A DNA stretch of 64,000 nucleotides from the NCBI RefSeq assembly GCF_963677065.1, contig NZ_OY781872.1, forward strand, positions 177,419 through 241,418, written 5' to 3'. Shown here one piece after another: positions 8,949 through 18,148 of this stretch (position 1 is the first letter of the stretch; the number at the start of each line of letters is the position of its first letter). The position numbers and the translations under genes are program-made. The notes under the pieces are model-generated. The model made no database searches. It was not told the DNA's origin and saw only the letters and a list, made by a program, of their open reading frames with translations. The stretch is from an uncultured Methanoregula sp. Lineage in GTDB: Archaea; Halobacteriota; Methanomicrobia; Methanomicrobiales; Methanospirillaceae.

Positions 8949-10190
8949 TCATGAAACAGGGCCGTCCAGGGTGTTTTTGCAGATCGAACCCGCTTTCATG
9001 ATGAGCAGGAGGTTACTGCGATCGGTGAGCACAGTAATATCCTTTGACGGGTCTTTGGCCAGGATGAGGAGATCGGCAACAGCATTTGCGGAGATCTCGC
9101 CCAGGTTTCTGGACTGGTTCAGCACCTCGGCATTGATCTTCGTCGCAGAGATGATCGTATCGATCGGTTGCTCGACTTCGGATCTGAGCACGAATTCATT
9201 GCTCTGCTCTTCCCAGAGCGGGCCCAGAAGATCGGTGCCAAACCCGATCTTCACCCCGTGTTTCCGGGCAATCCTTACCGCCTCCAGGGCCTGGACCCGG
9301 ACAGAACCCAGCTTGCCAAGGCTCACTTCGGGAAACCCGTATGCTGCACCCCGCCGCGCAAGCGCGTCATACGTGATGACCGTCGGGATCAGGTAGGCAC
9401 CCGCTTCTTTCATCAGGGCTGCAGTCTCATCATCGAGCAGGTTGCCGTGCTCGATCGTCCTGACCCCGTGCTTCAGGCAGATCCGTATGGCCTTTGCCGA
9501 GTACACGTGGGCGGCAACATACGTGCTCTTTGCCTGTGCCTCCTCTGCTATGGCCGCGAGCTCCTCCCCGCTGTACTGGGTATCGGTCACATTATCCCCC
9601 GGGGAGGCCACGCCGCCGGCTGCCATGATCTTGATGAACGAGGCACCTTTCCGGAGCTCCTGCCGGCAGGCGCGGCGCACTTCCGTGATCCCGTCGGCAA
9701 CCTGGCCGATGCTGGTTGCCGATGACTGCATGGGAGCCCCGTACCCGCCATCATAGGTTTTGGCCCTGAAATCCCCGTGACCGCCGGTCTGGCTCAGGGC
9801 GCGGCCGCAAAAGAAGAGCCTCGATCCCCGGATCACCCCGCTTTCGACTGCCATAGCTAACCCGAAGTCTGCCCCGCCCACGTCCCGCATCGTGGTGAAG
9901 CCCCGGTCCAGCCCATCGGAGAGGTTCTTTGCAGCACAGCAGGTGATATAGGAAATGGGCAGCTGGGGGGTTGCCAGGTCAACGGTTGCCGAGGTCACGT
10001 GCACATGGGCATCGATGAGACCGGGGATGATGAATTTCCCGGACGCATCGATGATAACGTCACCGGGGAGGGAGGGAACCGGAGTGTCCGCGAGAGCGGT
10101 GATACGGTCGCCCGTGACAACGATGTTCTTCTGCTCAAACTTCGACGTATTGACATTGAGGACCCGGCCGTTGTTGATGATCGTTCTCAT
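8949..10190 (-). CDS. Metal-dependent amidohydrolase (imidazolonepropionase/prolidase-like)
   Basis: A 413-residue amidohydrolase-superfamily enzyme. The metal site is visible: the HVHV motif in GLIDAHVHV, a histidine in AAHVYSAKA, a histidine in TIEHGN and the aspartate in GFGTDLLG. The small beta-sandwich formed by both termini (INNGRVLNVNTSKF, then NAVADLLIL) is also present. The ATG at 10190 is preferred over a longer in-frame start because GGGGGGA lies 9 bases upstream of it. Substrate unknown; the family includes peptidases and hydrolases of cyclic amides. Confidence 0.85.
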   Translation of the reverse strand: MRTIINNGRVLNVNTSKFEQKNIVVTGDRITALADTPVPSLPGDVIIDASGKFIIPGLIDAHVHVTSATVDLATPQLPISYITCCAAKNLSDGLDRGFTTMRDVGGADFGLAMAVESGVIRGSRLFFCGRALSQTGGHGDFRAKTYDGGYGAPMQSSATSIGQVADGITEVRRACRQELRKGASFIKIMAAGGVASPGDNVTDTQYSGEELAAIAEEAQAKSTYVAAHVYSAKAIRICLKHGVRTIEHGNLLDDETAALMKEAGAYLIPTVITYDALARRGAAYGFPEVSLGKLGSVRVQALEAVRIARKHGVKIGFGTDLLGPLWEEQSNEFVLRSEVEQPIDTIISATKINAEVLNQSRNLGEISANAVADLLILAKDPSKDITVLTDRSNLLLIMKAGSICKNTLDGPVS

Positions 10191-10433
10191 GGTATTACAT
10201 CCCCCCTGGTGACACACAAATCCCCCGAAATTACTCTGGCGGAAATACCGCAACAGCAGGTCTGGAGGCGCACAACTCACCTATGATCCGGGTTCTACAA
10301 AAAGGCTTTGAAGGGAACCGGCGCTCTTCTCCGGCCGGGCGGGAGACCGGCTTCTTCCACGATAAAAGATGAGGGGAATGGGGCTGACCAAAAAGGCAGA
10401 TCTGGCCGGATTATTCAGATCCGTTCCTCCGCC

Positions 10434-10958
10434 TCACCATTCAACAGCCGTGAGGGTGTTGACAAAAGACTCGGCGAAGGCTTTGGAGGCGGAGGGGCCG
10501 TTTGCCGTGACGATCCGGTTATCGATAACAACCGGCTGGGGAACGAGCATGGCGCCACCGGCTTTCATCTCGCGGAACGAGACCGGGCTCTCGAAGTACG
10601 TTGCCTTCTTTCCCTTGAGAAGGCCGGCCCGGGCAAGGATCACCGGGGCTAAGCAGATGGCCCCGACAACCTTCCGTTTCTCGACAAAGTACTTTGCCAG
10701 GAGCTGCAGCAGGTCGTCATCCCAGAGATGGGCCTGCGATCCGGATCCCCCGACAATGATAAGGCCGTCATATCCCTTGGGATCGATCTCCTCGAACGAG
10801 AGGGTGGCGTTCGCTTTTGCCCCCAGCATCCCGGTGCAGGTTCCCCGCCTGGTTGAGGCGATCTCAAAACTGATTCCCGCCTTCTGCAGCGCTGCAACGG
10901 GCTCTGCCAGTTCTTCATCCCTGAATTTTTCCGGTGCTACGGCAATGAGGATCTTCAT
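10434..10958 (-). CDS. DJ-1/PfpI family protein
   Basis: A 174-residue protein of the DJ-1/PfpI superfamily (class I glutamine amidotransferase fold). The nucleophile elbow is VGAICLAPVI with the reactive cysteine near residue 107, and the GLIIVGGSGSQAH loop and the LLPKG-like region are typical. Known members act as intracellular peptidase-like enzymes, glyoxalases or chaperones; the role here is not known. The ATG at 10958 begins the first beta strand (MKILIAVAPEKF), whereas a longer in-frame start would add an unrelated 31-residue tail. It is followed by a separate YwbE gene upstream. Confidence 0.85.
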   Translation of the reverse strand: MKILIAVAPEKFRDEELAEPVAALQKAGISFEIASTRRGTCTGMLGAKANATLSFEEIDPKGYDGLIIVGGSGSQAHLWDDDLLQLLAKYFVEKRKVVGAICLAPVILARAGLLKGKKATYFESPVSFREMKAGGAMLVPQPVVIDNRIVTANGPSASKAFAESFVNTLTAVEW

Positions 10959-11069
10959 GATGATCGAGATCTTCTCTTGTTTGTATTTGAGGTTTGGCGA
11001 TCCCGAGGCAAGGTCCGGCCAGGGATTGGGAAAATCGCAGGGGACCTGCAATTCCCGTAAGGCGCCAGA

Positions 11070-11309
11070 TCACTCTTTGCATTCCTTCGATGTCCCGTCA
11101 GGAACGATCGCGGCCACCCGTCCCACCCGGCCATCGGCAAGGCGCACTTTGATCCCATGGGGATGGAACGAGGAGTTGGTCAGGATCTCGCTTACGATGC
11201 CCCGTACTCTCCTGCCGCTCTTCTGGTCCTGTTTCTGTACAATCTCGACAGCGAGACCGGGCCGGATCGCTGCCCGTTGCCTTGGATTTCCTGGGGCATC
11301 CATGTTCAA
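11070..11309 (-). CDS. YwbE family protein
   Basis: A 79-residue basic protein of the YwbE family (small beta-barrel, function unknown). Recognised by the sequence RPGLAVEIVQKQDQ, then GIVSEILTNSS, HPHGIKVRL and GRVGRV, which are the hallmarks of this family in bacteria and methanogens. The tail is short and hydrophilic. The start could be either methionine at position 1 or 3. It lies 111 bp upstream of the DJ-1-like gene on the same strand and may be co-transcribed with it. Confidence 0.8.
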   Translation of the reverse strand: MNMDAPGNPRQRAAIRPGLAVEIVQKQDQKSGRRVRGIVSEILTNSSFHPHGIKVRLADGRVGRVAAIVPDGTSKECKE

Positions 11310-11368
11310 CAGGAATTGGCGTAGTATCGGAAATGCCTGTGCATAGAAAAAGGAGGAAAGGGATCGGA

Positions 11369-12103
11369 TCAGGCCTTTATGGCGGGAGCATCATACGAAC
11401 CGCTTCCGCTGGCAAGGAATCCCGGGACTGAAGACCACCCGTGGTTCTCCCCGAAGAGCAGGAGGCTGATATCGGTAGAATATTCATTGGATGCGGGCTT
11501 GAAGATCTCCCAGCTGTTCTTCCCGGCAAGGGACGACGAAAACTTCACTTCGGCACCCGGTGTTGTCGTGTAATCGGCATAGAATGATGTGGAGTACGTG
11601 TAGCACGTTGCTCCCGCAGGCGAATCTGCCCGGCAGGTGGCCTTGTTCAGATTCTGGACCGGCCGGAACATTGCGCTGTTCAAGATCGGATCCGCCGTGT
11701 CAATAGGCCCCTTTACCGCATATTCCGACGTGAGACTGACGATATAGGGATTCGCTTTTGAAGTCCCTGCCGGAGGAACAATCGCGGGCGTCGTGATCTT
11801 GAGCATCGTCATCTTGCCGGAGCCAAAGAGCGTGGTTGTCCAGGATGCCGGCATGCCGGAGAACCCGTGACCGCTGAACTGGCTGACCATGGGGGAATTG
11901 CCGGACCGGTCCGCGGGCACCGGGATGAAGAGCGTCACATTGTACAGGGGCGAGTCCGTGCTGAACGTGCAGGTATACGCATAGGTGCTTGAAAGCGATG
12001 TCCTGTACGCGTTCTCCGTATAACTGGTATACAGGAATATCCCGGTAAACAGTACCAGGATAATGATGAAAAGTCCGAGGGTGATTTTGATGATCCTGTC
12101 CAT
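11369..12103 (-). CDS. Membrane-anchored hypothetical protein
   Basis: A 244-residue protein not recognised as a known family. Residues 7-27 form one hydrophobic transmembrane helix (GLFIIILVLFTGIFLYTSY), followed by a threonine/serine-rich domain that should face the outside of the cell. Paired cysteines occur at about residues 46 and 158-168. It has its own promoter region and stands between YwbE on the same strand and the divergent dihydroorotase gene. No motif suggests an activity. Confidence 0.65.
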   Translation of the reverse strand: MDRIIKITLGLFIIILVLFTGIFLYTSYTENAYRTSLSSTYAYTCTFSTDSPLYNVTLFIPVPADRSGNSPMVSQFSGHGFSGMPASWTTTLFGSGKMTMLKITTPAIVPPAGTSKANPYIVSLTSEYAVKGPIDTADPILNSAMFRPVQNLNKATCRADSPAGATCYTYSTSFYADYTTTPGAEVKFSSSLAGKNSWEIFKPASNEYSTDISLLLFGENHGWSSVPGFLASGSGSYDAPAIKA

Positions 12104-12280
12104 AGTATCTTCCTTCCGGCATCTTTGTCAGGCCCATAAGATTTCTGAGGGCATGCCGGTAGTATAATAAGGAATTATAGGCCAACCCGTATTGAATAGT
12201 TATCGCAATCCGGATCCGTGCTCATGCCTGCGGGCCGTACCATTTATTCATTAAAACCCCGTGCAGGCCGAAGAGAGACC

Positions 12281-13540
12281 ATGAACCCCGACAAATCCCT
12301 CGTGCTCAGGAATGTTGCCATACCCGGCGGCCGAACCGCAGACATCACGCTTTCGGATGGTATTGTTAAGCATGCGGGGGCTGGATCCATAACAGAAGAT
12401 GCAATCGATTGTACCGGTCTGCTGGTGCTGCCGGCCGCAGTCGATATCCATGTGCATATGCGGGGAGGGGTGCAGTCAGCAAAGGAGGACTGGGGTTCCG
12501 GCAGCAGGAGCGCCCTTGCCGGCGGGGTGACCGTTGTCGTGGACCAGCCCAACACGATACCGCCCCTCACAACTCCCGAAGCCTTCAGAAAACGGGTGGA
12601 GGATGCCAGGGAACACTCGCTGTGCAATTTTGCGATCAACAGCGGCGTTACACCGGATACCCCGCTTCCGGCCATGTGGGAGGCCGGGGCCATGGCGTTT
12701 GGCGAGACCTTCTTTGCCCCGTCAAGCTATGGCGATGCCATCGATGAGCCGGGGCTGAAGGCAGCCCTCTCTGGCATACACAGGCTGGGTGCGCTTGCAA
12801 CCATCCATGCCGAGGAAGTGACAACTGGTGAAGATCTGACCCTCGCATCCCACGCAGCCCTCCGTTCTCCGGAAGGGGAAGTGAGGGCGGTGGAGGCAGT
12901 CGGGCGCTGCAATACAAAAGGATGCCGGCTCCACTTCTGCCACATGAGTACCGGCCCTTCTATCGATGCCGCATCCGGCACGGTCGAAGTCACCCCCCAC
13001 CACCTCTTCCTGTCCCGGGACCGGTTTAAAACAAGCGACACACTGGCCAAGATGAACCCCCCGGTCCGGAGCGAACCGGAACGGAAGGAACTCTGGGCCC
13101 GGTGGAAGAGGATCGATGTCATCGCCTCCGACCATGCGCCGCATACGAAAGAGGAGAAATCCGCAGGGTTCGCTGCCGCCCCCTCAGGAGTCCCGGGGGT
13201 CGAGACCATGGTCCCTCTTCTTCTTGCAGAGGTGCTCGAAAAACGGATCGATCTTGTGGATCTTATCCGGAAAACTTCGATCACCCCGTCTCTCCTGATG
13301 GGGATCCCCCCGGCCGGGTTTGCCCCGGGGAACCGGGCCGATTTTGCCATGTACCGTAAAGAGCGGGTACCCGTCTGTGCAGACAATCTTCACAGCAGGT
13401 GCGGCTGGACACCGTTCGAGGGAATGCCGGCGGTCTTTCCCGTTATGACCATCATGGATGGCCGGGTCGTGTTCAGGGAGGGCGAGTTCCTCCCGGGACC
13501 CTCGCGGTGGATACCCGGCGCCGGGTACTCTTCCCGGTGA
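12281..13540 (+). CDS. pyrC: Dihydroorotase
   Basis: A 419-residue amidohydrolase of the dihydroorotase type, which interconverts carbamoyl-aspartate and dihydroorotate in pyrimidine synthesis. Metal ligands are seen in DIHVHMRGG near residue 55, TIHAEE, FCHMST and the SDHAPHT motif (aspartate binding the metal). The ATG at 12281 is taken as start because it begins the first strand; in-frame codons further upstream would add 21 residues unlike the family. Length matches class I dihydroorotases. No other pyrimidine gene is adjacent. Confidence 0.9.
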   Translation: MNPDKSLVLRNVAIPGGRTADITLSDGIVKHAGAGSITEDAIDCTGLLVLPAAVDIHVHMRGGVQSAKEDWGSGSRSALAGGVTVVVDQPNTIPPLTTPEAFRKRVEDAREHSLCNFAINSGVTPDTPLPAMWEAGAMAFGETFFAPSSYGDAIDEPGLKAALSGIHRLGALATIHAEEVTTGEDLTLASHAALRSPEGEVRAVEAVGRCNTKGCRLHFCHMSTGPSIDAASGTVEVTPHHLFLSRDRFKTSDTLAKMNPPVRSEPERKELWARWKRIDVIASDHAPHTKEEKSAGFAAAPSGVPGVETMVPLLLAEVLEKRIDLVDLIRKTSITPSLLMGIPPAGFAPGNRADFAMYRKERVPVCADNLHSRCGWTPFEGMPAVFPVMTIMDGRVVFREGEFLPGPSRWIPGAGYSSR

Positions 13541-13808
13541 TGCCTCCGACGGGGGCAAAGGGGGATCCCCGTGCTCCCCGTACCGAAGTGCTATATAGCG
13601 GGAACACAAAACAGCTCTGGCCGACAAAGCGCAGCCATAGGTCCCCGGGCGATCGATTGACAAGCGTCTGGAAGTGAACCATGGGACAACCCGGTTGCGC
13701 GACAGGCATACGCCCGGTTGGGTTTAAACACAGGTGAAGGACGGCAGCAGCCACTGGTGATCCATGTGCGTTAAAACCGGGCAACATTTCCTCTTATTCC
13801 GGTGAACT
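13541..13808. other. Intergenic stretch without a recognised gene
   Basis: A 268-bp gap between pyrC and the DUF167 gene. A TATA-like GCTATATAGC sits at 13587-13596, far upstream of the next gene, so an untranslated RNA or a long leader is possible. No tRNA, C/D box or protein-coding pattern was convincing. Confidence 0.3.
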
Positions 13809-14123
13809 ATGCCAGATATCGCCGATGCCGTGACGGAAAACCCGAAGGGTACGGTCATTGCAATCGAAGTTACCGCAAATGCAAAGACCGCTGTTTTTCC
13901 GGATGGGTATAATCCCTGGCGGAACGCGATTGGCTGCCGGGTTCCTGCCGAAGCCGTTGACGGGAAAGCGAACAAGGCTATCCTCCGGCTGGTTGCAAAA
14001 ACGCTCGAAATCCCGCAATCGGCAGTAAGTATCCAGTCCGGTGCACTCGCTTCCCAGAAGAAGATCCAGATCGCCGGCCTCTCCCGGTCCGCGGTTCTCG
14101 AACGGCTGCAGGCACATTCCTGA
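13809..14123 (+). CDS. DUF167 (YggU) family protein
   Basis: A 104-residue protein of the DUF167/YggU family, a small alpha/beta fold of unknown role. Recognised by the opening strand IEVTANAKTAVFP, the central VPAEAVDGKANKAILRLVAKTL segment and the SGALASQKKIQIAGLS strand. A GGTGA ribosome-binding site lies 4 bases before the ATG. It lies directly upstream of dnaG on the same strand, but dnaG has its own TATA box, so the two are probably separate units. Confidence 0.87.
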   Translation: MPDIADAVTENPKGTVIAIEVTANAKTAVFPDGYNPWRNAIGCRVPAEAVDGKANKAILRLVAKTLEIPQSAVSIQSGALASQKKIQIAGLSRSAVLERLQAHS

Positions 14124-14228
14124 AACACTCCCGTGATACGGGAAAACAACCACCGATCTCAAAAAAGAGGGAGATTTGTTCTGTTTTTGCCGCCTGCTCC
14201 CAGGCCACCTTTTAAGTAATTCCACAGG

Positions 14229-14236
14229 ATATATAT
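14229..14236 (+). promoter_or_regulatory. TATA box of dnaG
   Basis: ATATATAT preceded by GG, about 66 bp before the TTG start of dnaG at 14295. Transcription would begin near 14255-14262. This excludes the in-frame ATG at 14235, which lies within the box itself. Confidence 0.65.
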
Positions 14237-14294
14237 GTCCTATACCTATGATCAGGCATTTCATCCATCGCATGATTATTGGGGGTGCGTTTAC

Positions 14295-15524
14295 TTGTAT
14301 TCACCGGATACTACCAAGTACCTTATTCACATCAGCCTCACTGCAGAGGGGGTGGTCGAGAAACCTGACGTAGTCGGCGCCATATTCGGGCAGACTGAAG
14401 GGTTACTCGGCGAAGAGCTGGATCTGCGGGATCTCCAGAGGACAGGAAGAGTAGGACGCATAGACGTCCAGATCACGAGCAAGAAAGGCGAGACCAAGGG
14501 GGAAATTCTCATCTCCTCCTCGCTCGACCGGGCGGAGACGGCCATCCTTGCGGCATCGCTCGAGATGATCGACCGCGTAGGCCCCTGCGTTGCCCACGTA
14601 ACGGTTGCCTCCATCGAGGACATCCGGATCAGCAAGCGGAAGCTGATCGTTGAGCGGGCAAAGGAGATTCTTGTCGAGAGGTTTGAAGACGGGGCCATCG
14701 ACAGCGACGAGCTGCTCGACGAGGTCCGGCAGACCCTCCGGATCGAGAAGATCGGATCGATCGGCGAAGAGCGGATGCCGGCCGGCCCCCATGTCCTGGA
14801 CTCCGATGCCATCATCATCGTAGAGGGACGGGCCGATGTCATCAATCTCCTGCGCTATGGGATCAAGAACGCCGTGGCGGTCGAGGGAACCAATATCCCG
14901 AGGTCCGTTGTCGAGCTCTGCGAGAAGAAGACCACAACGGCATTCTTCGACGGGGACCGGGGCGGCGAACTGATCCTGCGGGAACTTCTCCAGGTGGCAG
15001 ACATCGATTTTGTCGCGTTCTCGCCCAAAGGCAAGAGCGTCGAGGATATGACGAGAAAGGAGGTCATCAAGACCCTCCGGAACAAGGTCCCGGTCGAGTA
15101 CGTCCGCGACCAGTACTTCGAGGATTCGGCCGAGATGCCTGCTGACCTGAAGATCCAGCGGCCGGCTCACGATGACGACGAGAGCCAGGATAAGAAAGCC
15201 CGCCATGCACCGGCTGCAAAACGCCAGCGGGACACCTCAGGAGGACCCCAGAGCATCCGGGATCATATCGAGGATGTCAAAGGGAACAACACGGCCCGGT
15301 TCCTTGCCGAGGACTTAAGCGTGGTAAAAGAGCTGCGATCCGACGAGGTTGAGAAAGCCATCGAGACGCTGGACAGCACGGCGACCGGCCTTGTTGTCGA
15401 CCGGCCGGTTGACCAGAAACTCCTGGACCGCCTGGTCTGGAAAGGGCTTTCGTACGTTGCAGCCCGGGATTTCAAGGGAATTATCAAGCGGCCTTTGACG
15501 ATCCGGCTGATGAAAATGGGATGA
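14295..15524 (+). CDS. dnaG: DNA primase DnaG, archaeal type
   Basis: A 409-residue archaeal DnaG with a central TOPRIM domain ([14 protein letters not shown] near residue 178; [10 protein letters not shown] near 215). In archaea this protein is linked to the exosome as an RNA-binding subunit as well as to primase activity. The family begins at the TTKYLIH strand followed by [18 protein letters not shown]. The TTG at 14295 is chosen: GGGGGTG lies 7 bases upstream, it gives the conserved N-terminus ([12 protein letters not shown]), and the alternative ATG at 14235 overlaps the TATA box. The tail after residue 300 is hydrophilic and then ends with a conserved domain. Confidence 0.93.
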   Translation: MYSPDTTKYLIHISLTAEGVVEKPDVVGAIFGQTEGLLGEELDLRDLQRTGRVGRIDVQITSKKGETKGEILISSSLDRAETAILAASLEMIDRVGPCVAHVTVASIEDIRISKRKLIVERAKEILVERFEDGAIDSDELLDEVRQTLRIEKIGSIGEERMPAGPHVLDSDAIIIVEGRADVINLLRYGIKNAVAVEGTNIPRSVVELCEKKTTTAFFDGDRGGELILRELLQVADIDFVAFSPKGKSVEDMTRKEVIKTLRNKVPVEYVRDQYFEDSAEMPADLKIQRPAHDDDESQDKKARHAPAAKRQRDTSGGPQSIRDHIEDVKGNNTARFLAEDLSVVKELRSDEVEKAIETLDSTATGLVVDRPVDQKLLDRLVWKGLSYVAARDFKGIIKRPLTIRLMKMG

Positions 15525-15536
15525 TTTTTCCCACAC

Positions 15537-15547
15537 AAATTTATTTA
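15537..15547 (+). promoter_or_regulatory. TATA box of the UPF0058 gene
   Basis: AAATTTATTTA lies about 42 bp before the ATG at 15585, in the gap after dnaG, with GGAGTGAG as ribosome-binding site at 15573-15580. Confidence 0.5.
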
Positions 15548-15584
15548 TGCTGATTTAGACCATGTTAATGTCTGGAGTGAGACT

Positions 15585-15866
15585 ATGCACAAAGAGGAAC
15601 TGATCAATCTTCACCAGATGCTCTACGAGGTGAAGGATTACTTCGAGGAACTCAATCCCGAGCTGAAATTCACCCAGTACAATGCCCTGAAGATCACCCC
15701 CTCCCAGCAGCATAAGAGCAAGATGGAGCACAAGTACGCGATCTTCGTTCTCGGCACCGAGATCGCCAATGCCATGAAGGAAGTGGATTACACTTCGTCG
15801 AGCCGGATATCGGCCCGGATGAAGGAGCTTGCCGACAAAGCCTTAAAGGAAATGGACAGCCAGTAA
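15585..15866 (+). CDS. UPF0058 family protein
   Basis: A 93-residue protein of UPF0058, an archaeal family of unknown function. The opening MHKEELINLHQML, the YNALKITPSQQHKSK segment and the AIFVLGTEIANAM helix are characteristic. Predicted mostly helical and soluble. A strong GGAGTGAG site sits 4 bases before the ATG, and a TATA box lies in the short gap after dnaG, so it is likely transcribed on its own. Confidence 0.88.
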   Translation: MHKEELINLHQMLYEVKDYFEELNPELKFTQYNALKITPSQQHKSKMEHKYAIFVLGTEIANAMKEVDYTSSSRISARMKELADKALKEMDSQ

Positions 15867-15976
15867 TTTTTCTCTCCCGCTGCCGTATTCCGCCCGACAT
15901 CCCCATCCCGTTGTTTTCATGCCTGCGCTGAGGGAACGGTCCATATCTTGAAATCTTAAAAGGCCGATACTCGCTC

Positions 15977-16915
15977 ATGCAGTATATTCCGGATACCGGC
16001 AGGGATCTTGATGTTGGCGGGATTAACCGGGCAGTTGAGGCAGCTTTTTCTGATCACGGGAACGGTCTTGTCCAGATGCCACCCAAGCTGTACGTTACGC
16101 TTCCCCGTGGGGATTTCCGGACCATGCCCGCGTATCTCCCCTCGCTCTCGATTGCGGGAGTCAAGATCGTCAATGTCCACCCGGGTAACCCGGCGATCGG
16201 CCTTCCCACGGTGATGGCCCTGACCATCATCCTCGATATCGCCACGGGACAGCCGGTTGCGGTCATCAATGCAACGAGACTCACGGATCTCCGGACCGGG
16301 GCGGCCGGTGCGGTTGCCTGCAAGTACCTCTCGCCGAAGACGACGATCACGCTCGGGGTTGTCGGGACCGGCAGGCAGGCCGAGGCGCAGGTGATGGCTG
16401 CTGCAGAAGAGGTTGCGATAGAGAGAATCCTCATCGGGAGCCGGAACCCGGCCCATGCCGAAGCGTTTGCAAAAAACCTGAAAGGCCGGTTCGACTGCTC
16501 GTGCGTCTCCATCGAGAAAGCCTGCGATGCGGATGTCATCGTGACAACAACGCCGTCCAGGTCGCCGATCATCCGGAGCGAATGGGTTCACGAAGGCACC
16601 CATATCAATGCCATCGGGGCGGATGCCCCCGGCAAGGAAGAGCTGGACCCGACCCTGCTCCGGCGGGCCCGGGTCTTCGTCGACGACTATGCCCAGGCCG
16701 TCCACTCGGGCGAGATCAATGTTCCGATCAGCTGCGGTTTGTTCCGGGAGGACGAGATAGCGGGAACGCTTGGCGAAGTGGTGATCGGGAAAAAGAAGCG
16801 GAACCGGCCGGACGAGATCACCGTCTTCGATTCCACCGGCCTTGCGATCCAGGACCTGGCGATAGCAAAACTCGCCATGGAGAAAGGCAAGGGAATCGAA
16901 CTGCCGTTCCCGTAA
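15977..16915 (+). CDS. ala: Ornithine cyclodeaminase/mu-crystallin family NAD-dependent alanine dehydrogenase
   Basis: A 312-residue member of the ornithine cyclodeaminase/mu-crystallin family. The Rossmann motif GVVGTGRQAEAQV lies near residue 130, the catalytic-site lysine region MPPKLYVTLP is at about 35, and GADAPGKEELDP and the C-terminal DSTGLAIQDLA motif are intact. The closest characterised archaeal enzyme is the alanine dehydrogenase of Archaeoglobus, hence the symbol, but cyclodeaminase activity cannot be excluded. No ribosome-binding site is seen; an A/T-rich box about 20 bp upstream suggests a leaderless or nearly leaderless transcript. Confidence 0.8.
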   Translation: MQYIPDTGRDLDVGGINRAVEAAFSDHGNGLVQMPPKLYVTLPRGDFRTMPAYLPSLSIAGVKIVNVHPGNPAIGLPTVMALTIILDIATGQPVAVINATRLTDLRTGAAGAVACKYLSPKTTITLGVVGTGRQAEAQVMAAAEEVAIERILIGSRNPAHAEAFAKNLKGRFDCSCVSIEKACDADVIVTTTPSRSPIIRSEWVHEGTHINAIGADAPGKEELDPTLLRRARVFVDDYAQAVHSGEINVPISCGLFREDEIAGTLGEVVIGKKKRNRPDEITVFDSTGLAIQDLAIAKLAMEKGKGIELPFP

Positions 16916-17018
16916 TCCTGATGATGGAGATCCCCGAGACAAAAAGACAAGTATTCGTGCGTTCCTGGTCGGGAACGGGCAATCACCCGGGTCCTCCGCT
17001 TTTTAAAAAGGGGGAGTA

Positions 17019-17960
17019 TCAGGCCGGGTTATTGCCGGCCGGCGGGGTTTTGGGGATCTCCCGGATGGATTTCCAGAGGAAGAACCCGACAACCCCGAAT
17101 GTAATGACCGGCGAGACCCAGAACGGAATATGAACCCCGAAGCTGTCCAGGATCATGATCACGCCGAGGAAGAATATGGAGTACATGGCGCCGTTCTTGA
17201 GGTAATTGTATTTCTTGATATTGTCAACGTTCCTGACCGTCAGCTCCCGCACCATGATCGCGCCAAGGCCGCTCCCGATCATTATTAAGGGAACCGCCAT
17301 GGTAAAGGCAAATGCACCGACTACGCCGTCGATCGAGAAGGTCGCATCGATCACTTCCAGGTACAGGAGCTTGCTGGTGTCCGACATATGGGATGAATGC
17401 AGCATCTTCTCTTCGGCCTTCTCGGCGTTCTGCCGGAACCCGTGGACGATGAAGAACGCCGTGGAGCCCATCACGGCCCCGAACGCGACCATCGTGTTAT
17501 AGCCAAGGGCGGTCCAGACAAGAGCCGCAAGGATGACCGAGACGAGTGCAAAGAACCAGACACCCTTGGATGCAAAGAACCGCTCTCCCCGGAGGCCGAA
17601 CTTCCTGTTCTCCAAAAAGAGCCAGTGGAAGAAGAGGAAGATGAGGAACGTCCCGCCGAACATCATGAGCGGCGGGGCTGACTGTTCGATGGCCTGGATC
17701 ACCAGCGGGTCGCTGGAGAACGTTGCCGTCAGGGCCCCGAGCGGGCCGAGCGCCGGCGTAGACAGCCAGACGATAAGCCAGGGAAGAAGGCAGCGGATGC
17801 CAAAGACGGCAATGATAAGGCCCCAGGAGAGGAACCAGCGCTTTGCCCGCTCGGCCATGGTCGAGAGCACTTCGGCATTGATGATGGCATTGTCTATGCT
17901 TGTTATCGTCTCGAAGATGCAGAGGCCTGCGATAGTAACGATGATGTACAGGATATCCAT
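17019..17960 (-). CDS. DUF475 integral membrane protein related to TerC
   Basis: A 313-residue membrane protein with about eight helices. Two copies of the acidic membrane motif seen in TerC/DUF475 proteins occur: ETITSIDNAIIN near residue 18 and VIDATFSIDGVVGAF near residue 205. TerC-like proteins are linked to metal export and to stress responses around Ter proteins. A TerY-P-like triad lies 14 kb away (31-35 kb), so a functional link is possible but untested. The gene is isolated, with the DUF2115 gene divergent from it. Confidence 0.85.
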   Translation of the reverse strand: MDILYIIVTIAGLCIFETITSIDNAIINAEVLSTMAERAKRWFLSWGLIIAVFGIRCLLPWLIVWLSTPALGPLGALTATFSSDPLVIQAIEQSAPPLMMFGGTFLIFLFFHWLFLENRKFGLRGERFFASKGVWFFALVSVILAALVWTALGYNTMVAFGAVMGSTAFFIVHGFRQNAEKAEEKMLHSSHMSDTSKLLYLEVIDATFSIDGVVGAFAFTMAVPLIMIGSGLGAIMVRELTVRNVDNIKKYNYLKNGAMYSIFFLGVIMILDSFGVHIPFWVSPVITFGVVGFFLWKSIREIPKTPPAGNNPA

Positions 17961-18148
17961 TGGGCAAGAACATATGGAACCTCCCCTGCAATAAATTTCT
18001 TGGGAGTCTTACCTGCAGGGATTTCAGAGTGCCATGTCTCACGCGTGTCCAACGGGAATTCCGGGTCAAGGATTTATCTCCCTGCCTGGGAACATCCATA
18101 CCTATTTCTTGTGCGTAACCGAGTTTTTTAGTGAAATCCGGGAATGAT

